From positions 165,459 to 229,458 of the forward strand of contig CBDCWT010000045.1 in NCBI GenBank assembly GCA_965223305.1: a DNA stretch of 64,000 bases, in the 5' to 3' direction. The DNA comes from CBDCWT01 sp965223305 (lineage in GTDB: Bacteria > Planctomycetota > Planctomycetia > Pirellulales > Pirellulaceae). The notes under the pieces were generated by a model. It saw nothing but the letters and a program-made list of their open reading frames with translations, was not told where the DNA came from and made no database searches. Below, piece after piece: positions 52,682-61,110 of the stretch. The translations under genes were made by a program, and so were the position numbers. The stretch's first letter is position 1, and each line of letters starts with the position of its first letter.

Positions 52682-54172
52682 ATGGAAGTTGAACCGAGAA
52701 ATCCGAGCGTTACGATGTCTGAAACAATTTCGCGACGGAACATGCTGGTGCGAGGTGGTGGTGGGTTCGGCGCTTTGGCGTTGGCCTATCTGCTGGACCA
52801 AAACCCGCTATCCGCCACTGAGTTGGACAAGGGAAAAGCTGCAGAATCGCCCACAACCCCCAAGCAGCCGCACCATCAAGCCCGGGCCAAGAGCATTATC
52901 TTCTTGTATATGGAGGGCGGGCCAAGCCACTTGGATCTGTTCGATCCAAAGCCGCTGATCAATCAGTTGGCCGGCCAACCGATTCCACCTGGGTTCAAGG
53001 GACATCTGCAGGCGATGACTGCCCAAGAGGCCGGGTCGAGAATCATGGAATGCCCGCGGGTCTGGAAGCGGCATGGCGAGGCGGGGACATGGGTCTCCGA
53101 CTGGCTGCCACACATAGCGGAATGCGTAGACGACATCGCCGTGATCCGCTCGTGTAAAACGGATGCCGTGAACCATGCCGGCGGGGTCGTGCAGATGAAC
53201 ACCGGCTCAGCCATTGGGGGGCGTCCTTCTCTAGGCAGCTGGGTTAGCTACGGGTTGGGCACCGAGAATCAAAGTCTGCCGGCTTTCGTCGTCCTTCAAG
53301 ATGACGACTTGCAGAGGATTCGCAGTGGTTCGCGGAACTGGGGCGCTGGCTTCATGCCGGCGATCTATCAGGGAACCCGTTTTCTCAGCGACTCTGAGCC
53401 GATCCAGAACCTGGCCAGTCCGGAAGGCGTCAGTTCCGCTCAACAGCGAGCGAAACTGGATTTGCTGTCTGAACTCAACCAGCACCATGCCGTCTCTCGA
53501 AGCGCGCAGAGCGAGTTGGAGGCGCGCATCCGTAGTTACGAGTTGGCGTTTCGGATGCAAGCGGAGGCGCCTACCGCAGTCGATCTGTCGGCGGAAACTC
53601 AAGAAACAAAACAACTCTACGGAATCGACGACCCCCAGACGGCGATATTCGGCCGCAACTGCCTCTTAGCCCGCCGGCTGGTGGAGCGCGGAGTTCGGTT
53701 TGTGCAGCTGTATCACGGGGCTGGAAGTGCCTGGGATTCGCACGACAACATCGAGCGGCAGCATCCGCCGATGTGCCGGTCGAGCGACAAGCCGATCGCC
53801 GGGCTGCTCAAGGATCTGAAGCGGCGCGGCCTGCTCAGTCAAACACTGGTCTTATGGGGCGGCGAGTTCGGCCGGACTTGCATTAGCGAAACGAACACCG
53901 GCAGGGAAGGGCGCGGCAGGGACCACAATCCGACTGCCTTCACCATGTGGCTTGCCGGTGGTGATGTCCGCGGCGGTCAGACGTTGGGAGTGACAGACGA
54001 GCTCGGCCTGAATGTGGTCGAGGACCCGGTCCACGTGCTGGACCTGCACACAACCATCTTGCACCTCATGGGCCTGGATACTCGGCAACTGACATTCATG
54101 CACAAGGGCCGTCCCGAGCGGCCTGACATCAACCAGGGAACGGTGTACCGGAAAGTTATGGGGCGAGCTTAG
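52682..54172 (+). CDS. DUF1501 protein (alkaline-phosphatase/sulfatase superfamily), PSD1 partner
   Basis: A 496-residue exported protein. The N-terminal leader is Tat-like (SRRNMLVRGGGGFGALALAY). DUF1501 marks: IIFLYMEGGPSHLDLFDPKP, GRNCLLARRLVERGVRFVQL, SAWDSHDNI and LWGGEFGRTCISE. The family belongs to the alkaline-phosphatase-like superfamily, but activity is undemonstrated. It normally pairs with PSD1 genes. I used the ATG at 52682 (AGG 6 nt upstream); an internal ATG at 52715 is an alternative that leaves the leader intact. The TAG stop lies at the insertion point of the second MITE family. Confidence 0.92.
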   Translation: MEVEPRNPSVTMSETISRRNMLVRGGGGFGALALAYLLDQNPLSATELDKGKAAESPTTPKQPHHQARAKSIIFLYMEGGPSHLDLFDPKPLINQLAGQPIPPGFKGHLQAMTAQEAGSRIMECPRVWKRHGEAGTWVSDWLPHIAECVDDIAVIRSCKTDAVNHAGGVVQMNTGSAIGGRPSLGSWVSYGLGTENQSLPAFVVLQDDDLQRIRSGSRNWGAGFMPAIYQGTRFLSDSEPIQNLASPEGVSSAQQRAKLDLLSELNQHHAVSRSAQSELEARIRSYELAFRMQAEAPTAVDLSAETQETKQLYGIDDPQTAIFGRNCLLARRLVERGVRFVQLYHGAGSAWDSHDNIERQHPPMCRSSDKPIAGLLKDLKRRGLLSQTLVLWGGEFGRTCISETNTGREGRGRDHNPTAFTMWLAGGDVRGGQTLGVTDELGLNVVEDPVHVLDLHTTILHLMGLDTRQLTFMHKGRPERPDINQGTVYRKVMGRA

Positions 54173-54174
54173 CA

Positions 54175-54319
54175 GCCTGTTGATTTTCTCAACGCGCCTG
54201 CCGCATCACAGGGATGTGATGCCAAATCAGCGACGTAAGTCGTTGATTTGCGAGCCGCGAAGAACTCTGTTCTGAGCTTGGTGAGGTTGAAAACGCCAGG
54301 ACGGCGTTTTTCGACAGGC
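54175..54319 (+). mobile_element. 145-bp MITE-like element, second family, copy 2
   Basis: Near-identical to 43177-43322 and in the same orientation. Flanking octamers GCTTAGCA and AGTTAGCA share six bases; the TAG in the left one is the stop codon of the DUF1501 gene. No coding capacity. Confidence 0.7.
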
Positions 54320-54443
54320 AGTTAGCACCGGTGCGCGGGTGGCGCGACAGGAACGCCGAATTGGGTTCATCCCTCACGGCACGGCCACTCGTCGGGTAGT
54401 ACGTGCGTTGGCCCGAACGGGCAAACGCCGAAGTCGGAGGCGT

Positions 54444-55445
54444 TCAGTCGCCCGCGGTGGAGCTCGAACGCGGCTCGATTTGCTGCAGCGAAATACCGGC
54501 GTACTCGCGCACATCTTCGTCTCGATGCTCCAGGGCATCGGTGAGGACAGGGATGGCGTCCTTCGCCGCGGGACCAATCTGCCCGAGCGCTTTGGTAGCA
54601 CTGCGCGGGACCGCCCAGTCCGCCGCGAGTCCGCGACCACCACCGGGCTGACTCGTTACTGCGCCGATCAGCAACGGCACTGCATCCTTGGCGTCAGGTC
54701 CAATGCTGCCCAGCGAAGCGGCCGCTTGCGCGCGGAACAAGTAGTCGTTATCGGTGAGCGCGTCGATGAGCGCCGGAACGGCTGCCTTGGCTGACGGACC
54801 GATTTGACCCAGTGCCCAGGCGATGCGCGTCGAATCCGCTCGGGCGTCGCTATGCCCCAAAGCGGTGATCAAAGACGGTACTGCCTGCGCCGCATCCGCA
54901 CCGAACTGCCCGATCGCCGATAGCGCGCTGGGACGCAGCGCCTCGTCGGCCAGGACCCCGGCGAGGGCTGGCACCACCTGCTCATCGACAGGGCCGATGC
55001 GACCCAAAGCGATCACAGCCTTAGTGCCAACGGATGGATCTTCGTCTTCCAAAGCTTCGATCAAAAGTGGCACCGATTCTGCGGCGCCGATCGTTCCCAA
55101 GACACCAATTGCTCGACCACGGAGTGGGTGGTTGGTATCCTGCGCAATTGCCGAAACCGCCGCCAGCGCGTTCCGGGCGTCCGGACCGATCTGATGAAGG
55201 ATGTCCATGACTGCAGGGCGCACGCCCCCTTCCTGCAAGGCGGCGACGAGTGCCGGTACAGCCGGCGAGCCGATTTGGACTAATGCATCGGCCGCCTGAT
55301 ACCGCACGGCCGGATCGGGATCGTTCAGTCTACCGACGTATGCTGACGCGGCACTGGCCCGGTGGTAGTAGTAGTAAGCGGCCGCAGCGCCGACGACCAG
55401 CAGCACGAGGACTAACCTTGGCACCTTGGTTTGGCCGGGAGGCAT
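54444..55445 (-). CDS. Membrane-anchored HEAT-repeat (PBS-type) protein
   Basis: A 333-residue protein. An N-terminal hydrophobic segment (PRLVLVLLVVGAAAAYYYYH) is a signal anchor. The rest is about nine ~38-residue helical repeats with the recurring phrase ALxxIGPxAxxAVPxLIxAL (e.g. ALGQIGPSAKAAVPALIDAL, SLGSIGPDAKDAVPLLIGAV). Such solenoids mediate protein-protein contacts. The repeat ends EYAGISLQQIEPRSSSTAGD. I start at 55445 (MPPGQTK), as upstream residues lack repeat character. Stands alone; partner unknown. Confidence 0.85.
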   Translation of the reverse strand: MPPGQTKVPRLVLVLLVVGAAAAYYYYHRASAASAYVGRLNDPDPAVRYQAADALVQIGSPAVPALVAALQEGGVRPAVMDILHQIGPDARNALAAVSAIAQDTNHPLRGRAIGVLGTIGAAESVPLLIEALEDEDPSVGTKAVIALGRIGPVDEQVVPALAGVLADEALRPSALSAIGQFGADAAQAVPSLITALGHSDARADSTRIAWALGQIGPSAKAAVPALIDALTDNDYLFRAQAAASLGSIGPDAKDAVPLLIGAVTSQPGGGRGLAADWAVPRSATKALGQIGPAAKDAIPVLTDALEHRDEDVREYAGISLQQIEPRSSSTAGD

Positions 55446-55809
55446 TGGGAAGAAGTCTACCTTTCGGAACGCGTCAAACGCGAAGACGGTTGCCGTCAAC
55501 TGGGCCTATTCTACAAGGCCGTCGGCCGCGTTTCTATCGCAAGTTTTTAACAGACGCCCAACCCCGATCTGCTAAGCGCCGTAGGTGTCGCCGTTCATCT
55601 ACCTCGGTGAGCCACCACCGCTTTCGCTTTCTAAGGATTGGGACGCCGGTTATACTGGACCGCTATTCAGACCCGCTTTGTCCGAGAACAAGTAGGCGCA
55701 CTGCGTGTGCCGTAACTGCGCTACTTTGCGGCGGACGGCTCACGGAGTGAGCCTGCTACTTTGCAGACGGAGCGTGCCGCTAGATGGAACTTCATTGATG
55801 GGATGTCCG
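55446..55809. other. Intergenic region with leader repeat
   Basis: No gene. It includes the GGCTCACGGAGTGAGCC repeat (55707-55763) just before the next gene. Confidence 0.55.
55707..55763 (+). repeat. Leader repeat with GGCTCACGGAGTGAGCC palindrome
   Basis: Matches 3233-3286, including GTGCCGTAACT and GCCTGCTACTTTG, with an extra GCG. Ends about 45 nt before the start at 55810. Confidence 0.7.
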
Positions 55810-57180
55810 ATGCTGCGCGTGACCGGCAGTGCCACAGCTGACTGTGAGGGGCTGACGCGGCGCAGCTTTGTCGAGGCTGGTGTGCTGGGCTTAGGTGGTT
55901 TGTCGCTTGCCCAGCTGTTTGCCTGCCGCGCTGCAGCGGCGCAGACAGCTGGGTCTGACAATCGGCCCAGCGACACTTCCGTGATTCTCATCTGGATGAG
56001 CGGTGGACCCGGACATCACGAGACGTGGGACCCCAAGCCGGACGCCGTTAGCCAATACCGTGGCCCGTTCTCAGCCATCTCGACGAATGTCAGCGGGATG
56101 CAGTTCAGCGAGCTGTTGCCGGAGCAAGCCAAGGTTGCCGACCATCTGGCGGTGCTGCGCACAGTGAGCCATAAGTCGGGAGACCACACCAAGGGCAATC
56201 ACTGGATGTTGACCGGCTTCGAGGGTCCGGACTTCAACAAAGCGGATAACCGCGTGCAGCGACGACCCGCGCTGGGCGCTGTCGCTTCGCTGCTGCGAGG
56301 ATCAAATCGACCCGGCGTGCCCGCCTATGTCGCGGCTCCTCATCTGCGGGGTGGCACCGACAACTTCTTCCATTACGCGGCCTATCTGGGCGGCGCGCAC
56401 AATCCATTCGTTACCAACTCGGATCCGAACACAGCGGACTTCCGCGTCCGCGATCTATCGCTCCGCCACGGACTGACGTTCGACCGTCTCGAAGACCGCC
56501 GCGAGCTACTCGATACGATCGATCGACATCGACGTCGAGCTGAGCGGGTGATGGTGGATATGAACGACCATCAGCAAGCGGCCTACGAGCTGCTGACCAG
56601 CCCAGGTGTGCGGGCCGCTTTCGACCTCTCGCGAGAACCACCATCGTTGCGCGACTCCTATGGCCGCCACACATTCGGGCAAAGCGCACTGCTGGCCAGG
56701 CGTCTCGTTGAACACGGCGTTACCTTCGTGACCGTCAACACCCAGCCCTGGGATCATCACGGCACTGCCAACCGGCTGCCGACTGAGAAGGGTGCCAACC
56801 TGTTGATTCCGCCCGTCGACCGCGCAATCGCAGCCTTGGTGCGCGACCTGGTCGACCGCGGGCTCTACCAGAAGACGCTCGTTGTTGCGATGGGCGAATT
56901 TGGTCGGACTCCAAAGATGAATAGCGCAGCGGGTCGTGACCATTGGGGGCACTCGTTCAGCGTGTTGTTGGGAGGAGGGCGATTTCGCATGGGGCAAGCA
57001 ATCGGCACGTCCGACCAGCACGGTGCGTATGTCAGTGATCGGCCGCTGCATCCGGAGGACGTGGCCGCCACCGTCTACGATCACCTCGGCATCGACGCCC
57101 GCCAGACCGCACTTCCAGACCGGACTGGCCGGCATCGGTATCTGGTCGAGCGCGGCGAGGTCATACGAGAGTTGCTATGA
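55810..57180 (+). CDS. DUF1501 protein, second copy
   Basis: A 456-residue exported protein. The twin-arginine leader (LTRRSFVEAGVLGLGGLSLA) is at about 17-36. DUF1501 marks: VILIWMSGGPGHHETWDPKP, HTKGNHWMLTGF, GQSALLARRLVEHGVTFVTV, PWDHHGTAN and VAMGEFGRTPKMNSAAGRDH. Unlike the first DUF1501 gene it has no PSD1 gene beside it. Start could also be the ATG at 55798; I chose 55810, which follows GGGATG. Function undemonstrated. Confidence 0.9.
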   Translation: MLRVTGSATADCEGLTRRSFVEAGVLGLGGLSLAQLFACRAAAAQTAGSDNRPSDTSVILIWMSGGPGHHETWDPKPDAVSQYRGPFSAISTNVSGMQFSELLPEQAKVADHLAVLRTVSHKSGDHTKGNHWMLTGFEGPDFNKADNRVQRRPALGAVASLLRGSNRPGVPAYVAAPHLRGGTDNFFHYAAYLGGAHNPFVTNSDPNTADFRVRDLSLRHGLTFDRLEDRRELLDTIDRHRRRAERVMVDMNDHQQAAYELLTSPGVRAAFDLSREPPSLRDSYGRHTFGQSALLARRLVEHGVTFVTVNTQPWDHHGTANRLPTEKGANLLIPPVDRAIAALVRDLVDRGLYQKTLVVAMGEFGRTPKMNSAAGRDHWGHSFSVLLGGGRFRMGQAIGTSDQHGAYVSDRPLHPEDVAATVYDHLGIDARQTALPDRTGRHRYLVERGEVIRELL

Positions 57181-57338
57181 GACCTATGCGTTCTCTCAAG
57201 ACTCGGCTCGAGATAAAACCGGGAGGGCGAAGCTCCTGCTGAGCCGGGAGTGTGGCGAGTTACCGGAGGCCCGGCGGGAGCATCGTCCCCTTTGAGACCC
57301 ACCCTAGCTAGTCAAGCACCGCCTGCGCGAGGTTCTAG

Positions 57339-57857
57339 ATGGTTCATCCTCGATCACCAACAAAGATGTCGCAGACAGATGAACCCACGACGACAAGCCG
57401 GCTCTGGGCATCTTTGGTGGGTATGACTTACCTGATGTTGCTGGCAGCGCTGTTCAGGCGAATCACCGGAACTCCGTTACTCGTTACTCTGCTGCTCGTA
57501 CTGGCCGCGGCCGGCGTCATCGTCATCGTTTTCGCAATGCTGTCCGGACGTTTTGTACGGACAGCTGGGCAGACACACCGATTTCGGCTTTCTTCCATCT
57601 TCTTGATGACCATTCCCTTTTCGATCTACTTGTCTGCTGTACGCATCTTCTGCTTGACGCTACCCGCGAACCTGCCAGCACTGGCTTGGATTCTCATCGC
57701 CGCTGCGAGCTGCTTGTTCATGATCTTCAGTACGATCATCCTGATGCGGATGGCCGAGGCATTGGTGTGGGTCGCTGTTTATCTTGTGCGCATACGAAAT
57801 GAGCACAGCACAGCGACGCTGTCCGATCCCATCTCCCAGCTAAGCAAGAAACTCTAA
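57339..57857 (+). CDS. Small multi-pass membrane protein of unknown function
   Basis: A 172-residue protein with four predicted transmembrane helices: about 24-42, 48-66 (LLVTLLLVLAAAGVIVIVFA), 86-108 and 115-150. A polar N-terminus precedes them. No motif recognised. The next gene begins 11 bp after its stop on the same strand, suggesting an operon with the hydrolase. A downstream in-frame ATG at 57366 is an alternative start. Confidence 0.65.
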   Translation: MVHPRSPTKMSQTDEPTTTSRLWASLVGMTYLMLLAALFRRITGTPLLVTLLLVLAAAGVIVIVFAMLSGRFVRTAGQTHRFRLSSIFLMTIPFSIYLSAVRIFCLTLPANLPALAWILIAAASCLFMIFSTIILMRMAEALVWVAVYLVRIRNEHSTATLSDPISQLSKKL

Positions 57858-57868
57858 GTGTTCGTCCT

Positions 57869-58717
57869 TTGATCGCATCTGTACATCCGCTCAACTATCA
57901 GCCGTTCGCGGCGATGCAGCTCGCCGCTGTGCTCGGAGTCTTGTCCGCCGCTCACACCGTCTGCGCGCAACACCACTTCTTTTCTTCCGATGGAGTTCGA
58001 CTCCATTTCATCGACGAAGGCTGTGGTACACCTGTCCTCCTGCTCCATGGATACACCGGAAATATCAAGACATCCTGGCGCGACCCGGGGATCGTGGCGG
58101 CACTCGTCGAGGCAGGACATCGCGTCATCGCGTTTGACAGTCGAGGTCATGGCAAATCTGATAAACCACATTCAGCGGGAGCGTATGGGATCGCGATGGT
58201 CGAGGACGTGCGTAGGATTCAGGACCGGCTCCAAATAGAGAAATCGCACGTCGTCGGCTATTCCATGGGCGCGGTGATTGCCAACAAGTTTTGTGAGCGA
58301 TATCCAGAACGTCTCACGAGCGTGACGCTGGCCGGCTATGGTCAGCCTCCGCTGCCCGAGAAGTTCACTGACGAGTTGCGGGAACAGGTCAGCACGAATC
58401 TGCGGCGAATGAACTTGCTCGCTAACAACGACCCACGAGCACTGGCTTTACTGAGTGTCGAGTGGTCCGCTTGGAACGTAGACAGGGAACAGCTGTCTCA
58501 GAACACGGTTCCCGCACTGGCGCTGATCGGAGCCGACGACGCCTTCCTACCGGACACGCTGGAATTGGCCCGTCGGATGAAGGGCTTAGAGGTCGTGACG
58601 GTTTCCGGGGACCATGGCAGCACACCAAATCAGCCGCAGTTCACGAAAGAACTACTGCGTTTCCTCGCTCAGGTTGACACGACATCCTCATCCTCTGCCG
58701 CGGCGTCGCCAAAATAG
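57869..58717 (+). CDS. Alpha/beta-hydrolase, probably exported
   Basis: A 282-residue alpha/beta hydrolase. The oxyanion motif LLLHGYTG is at about 52-59, the nucleophile elbow GYSMG at about 130-134, the acid Asp in LIGADDAF and the catalytic His in GDHGST near 250. FDSRGHGKSDKP follows the second strand. A hydrophobic stretch (MQLAAVLGVLSAAHTVCAQH) acts as a signal peptide. The start is a TTG at 57869 or the ATG at 57914. Substrate unknown; esterase or lipase-like. Confidence 0.85.
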   Translation: MIASVHPLNYQPFAAMQLAAVLGVLSAAHTVCAQHHFFSSDGVRLHFIDEGCGTPVLLLHGYTGNIKTSWRDPGIVAALVEAGHRVIAFDSRGHGKSDKPHSAGAYGIAMVEDVRRIQDRLQIEKSHVVGYSMGAVIANKFCERYPERLTSVTLAGYGQPPLPEKFTDELREQVSTNLRRMNLLANNDPRALALLSVEWSAWNVDREQLSQNTVPALALIGADDAFLPDTLELARRMKGLEVVTVSGDHGSTPNQPQFTKELLRFLAQVDTTSSSSAAASPK

Positions 58718-58905
58718 CGGCGAGAGCGGCGGTCGCAGATCCACGAGCTTTGCTGCCCTCACGTCAGCCAGTAGCTCGACGTCTAGGTAAGGCATACCGG
58801 TTAGGAAAGTCATAGTCTTCTCCTGGCCACATGGCTGCCGATAAGCACGATAGGGGCTCGCTGCCGTTGGCAGCGGGCATTCGGGGCTTCGGGCGAGTCG
58901 CTGCC

Positions 58906-60165
58906 ATGCAACCATCGGTGTACCATCGTCTTGCCGTACTGGTAGCGATCGGGTGGACAACACTCACGTCCCCGCCTGCCGCCTGCCAAGACGCACCTCG
59001 CGTCGACACCGGCAGTCCTTGGAACGTGAACTGGGAGAGGATCGACGACGACGACACACTGAGCTGGTCGCTGACCGACCAACGGGGTGGTCCATTGGTG
59101 GTCGGCGGTTGGATCTCGGCTGGATTCACCGCCAACGCGCACGGCAACAGGACAGGAACAGGCAACGCTCCGCTGCCGGAAAACATGGTGGCCGACGCCC
59201 CTGTGCTCAATCAGAGCTGGGTGTACTTGGAAAAACCGCTCGACTTGGAGAACCACTGCATCGATTGGGGCTTCCGGGTCGACTACCTGTTCGGAACGGA
59301 TGGACCTGGCAACCAGGCGGCCGGCGATCAAGGCTGGGACTTCGGCTGGAACAGCTCCCGTGACTACGGCTCGGCGATTCCCCAGTTGTATGCCGAAGTT
59401 GGATTTCGCGATGCGATTGTCAGAGCCGGCTACTTCTTTGGCCTGCTGGGATTTGAGTCCGCTCCTGCCGTGGACAACTTCTTTTACTCGAATAACTACG
59501 GCTATGGCTACGGCGTACCCGGCACATTTGCCGGCGTGACGGTCGAGTACGAACTCAGCGACCAGCTGGAAGTGATCGGAGGCTGGACGACGGGTTGGGA
59601 CAGTTGGTGGTCCAACTACCTGAGTGCTTCGACGTTCGTAGGAGGCGCGACGTGGAGCTGGACGGACACTGCGAGTCTAACCTATCACGTCACCGCCGGC
59701 GACTTCGGGGACGGCACGGCAAAGAACGGGGCGATGAGCAACGCAGGACAGATCTACTCGCACGCGATCGTGCTCACCTACGAGTTCTCCGAGCGGGGCA
59801 GCTATGTGCTCGAGCACACACTCGGCAGCAATACAGGCAGCCGAGTACGGAACAACCAGTGGTACTCCATCACGAACTACCTGTTCTACGACATCAACAC
59901 TTGCTGGTCGGCAGGGGCGCGCGTCGAGTGGTTCTTGGACGAGGATGGTGAACGGGTCGATGTGAATGGTGCGGGGCCCGGGTCGTTTTACGAAGCGACC
60001 ATCGGATTGAATTGGAAGCCGCACTCCAATCTCCGAATTCGGCCCGAGCTCCGCTGGGACTGGTTTACCGGTCAGGGGCGACCCTTCGACAGCCGCGACG
60101 GCGGAATGACTGGTACCGAGGTGCACCAATTCACCGCCAGTCTCGATGCGATACTGGTGTTCTGA
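58906..60165 (+). CDS. Outer-membrane beta-barrel porin (BBP2/OmpL-like)
   Basis: A 419-residue protein with a signal peptide (MQPSVYHRLAVLVAIGWTTL, cleavage near AACQ). The body is alternating aromatic/polar strands ending in F: VGGWISAGFTANAHG, WVYLEKPLDLENHCIDWGFR, EVGFRDAIVRAGYFFGLLGF and the C-terminal FTASLDAILVF. This fits BBP2 (PF07642) porins common in planctomycetes. Start at 58906 gives a proper signal peptide; the ATG at 58831 adds 25 residues. Pore substrate unknown. Confidence 0.8.
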   Translation: MQPSVYHRLAVLVAIGWTTLTSPPAACQDAPRVDTGSPWNVNWERIDDDDTLSWSLTDQRGGPLVVGGWISAGFTANAHGNRTGTGNAPLPENMVADAPVLNQSWVYLEKPLDLENHCIDWGFRVDYLFGTDGPGNQAAGDQGWDFGWNSSRDYGSAIPQLYAEVGFRDAIVRAGYFFGLLGFESAPAVDNFFYSNNYGYGYGVPGTFAGVTVEYELSDQLEVIGGWTTGWDSWWSNYLSASTFVGGATWSWTDTASLTYHVTAGDFGDGTAKNGAMSNAGQIYSHAIVLTYEFSERGSYVLEHTLGSNTGSRVRNNQWYSITNYLFYDINTCWSAGARVEWFLDEDGERVDVNGAGPGSFYEATIGLNWKPHSNLRIRPELRWDWFTGQGRPFDSRDGGMTGTEVHQFTASLDAILVF

Positions 60166-60648
60166 GCTGGCCACCGCACGGAGTGCACTCCGTCAGGATG
60201 GTGCAAAATCTCTGAAGTTGCGATTTTCGCAGTCTAGCGTGTGTCTCTGTGTTTTAGAGTCCTCGTTTGGGATGAAGTTGGTTTGTTTTGAAGCACAGAG
60301 GCACAGAGATCACAGAGGAAGCTGCGTACAGCCCTACAATGTGGAGCGCCGTACGCGACTGATGCCCGGCAAGGGTGAGATGGGGCATTCCGCGGTGGAA
60401 CCGTCCGCTCAATCCTGTCGATCATGTTGATCCTGTCTGTTTTCTTGACAGGATTTACAGGATCAACAGGATGGCCAGGGATGGTGACAAATCAGCCGCT
60501 GGGCGTTAGCCCACGGTTCTGAATCATCACTCCGATGTCCCTCGGCTCCGCAGGAGCGTCGCCCTCCCGATCACCCACGGCACACGCAGTGGCAGTACCT
60601 GGTACCTGGTCGGCACGCACCGTACTCGCTTTTTTTTTCGGCGACTGC
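60166..60648. other. Intergenic region with repeats
   Basis: Contains CACGGAGTGCACTCCG near 60177, an ATCCTGTTG-type inverted repeat at 60412-60473 (arms separated by TGTTTTCTTG), CAGCCGCTGGGCGTTAGCCC (about 60494) and CTCCGCAGGAGCGTCGCCCT (about 60546). No gene. Confidence 0.65.
60412..60473. repeat. Interrupted ATCCTGTTGATCCTGT inverted repeat
   Basis: Arms ATGTTGATCCTGTC and GACAGGATTTACAGGATCAA flank TGTTTTCTT. It is an inverted copy of 4579-4642 and a relative of 15613-15664. Confidence 0.7.
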
Positions 60649-60698
60649 TTGACATTAAGTACGTCTGTACATATAAATTCAGTACAGTTGTACTTAAT
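60649..60698 (+). promoter_or_regulatory. Sigma-70 promoter overlapped by BlaI-type operator dyad
   Basis: TTGACA (60649-60654) and TATAAA (60672-60677) are separated by exactly 17 bp. Two 17-bp half-sites, ATTAAGTACGTCTGTAC (60654-60670) and GTACAGTTGTACTTAAT (60682-60698), are inverted copies agreeing at 15 of 17 bases and cover the spacer and start-site region. Each contains TAC..TGTAC-like dyads as bound by BlaI/MecI repressors, so autorepression is likely. Confidence 0.72.
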
Positions 60699-60711
60699 CG
60701 AAGGAACGCCG

Positions 60712-61110
60712 ATGCCGACTCGTCCCGCCCTTTCCAAGAGTGAACTTCAAGTCGCCAGAACGATCTGGCGGCTAGGCCACGCCACCGTGGGCCAAGTTTT
60801 CGACGCGCTGTCGCAAGACCGCGAGATCGACTACACGACCGTCCAAACCTACATCCGCCGGCTCGAACAGAAGGGGTACATTCGGGCCAAACGCGCCGGA
60901 CGCAACAAAGTCTACAGCCCCAAGGTCCGTCCGCGGCAGGTGATCAAGGAGACAGTCGACGATCTGATGGAACGTCTTTTCGATGGGGAAATGATCCCAT
61001 TGATGAGACACCTGATCCACGACCGGGACATACAGCCCGAGCAGATTCAGGAGCTGCGCCGCATGCTGCGCGACATCGAAGCCGAGGAGAACCACGACGA
61101 TGACCGGTGA
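60712..61110 (+). CDS. BlaI/MecI-family transcriptional repressor
   Basis: A 132-residue winged-helix repressor. Family phrases: LSKSELQVARTIWRLGHATV, VFDALSQDREIDYTTVQTYI (recognition helix) and RRLEQKGYIRAKRAGRNKVY. The C-terminal half mediates dimerisation and would be cleaved or destabilised by the partner protease. Start at 60712 after GAAGGAA; its promoter overlaps a matching dyad. The downstream M56 gene overlaps by 11 bp, the BlaI-BlaR1 arrangement. Target genes beyond its own promoter are unknown; no beta-lactamase gene is here. Confidence 0.92.
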   Translation: MPTRPALSKSELQVARTIWRLGHATVGQVFDALSQDREIDYTTVQTYIRRLEQKGYIRAKRAGRNKVYSPKVRPRQVIKETVDDLMERLFDGEMIPLMRHLIHDRDIQPEQIQELRRMLRDIEAEENHDDDR

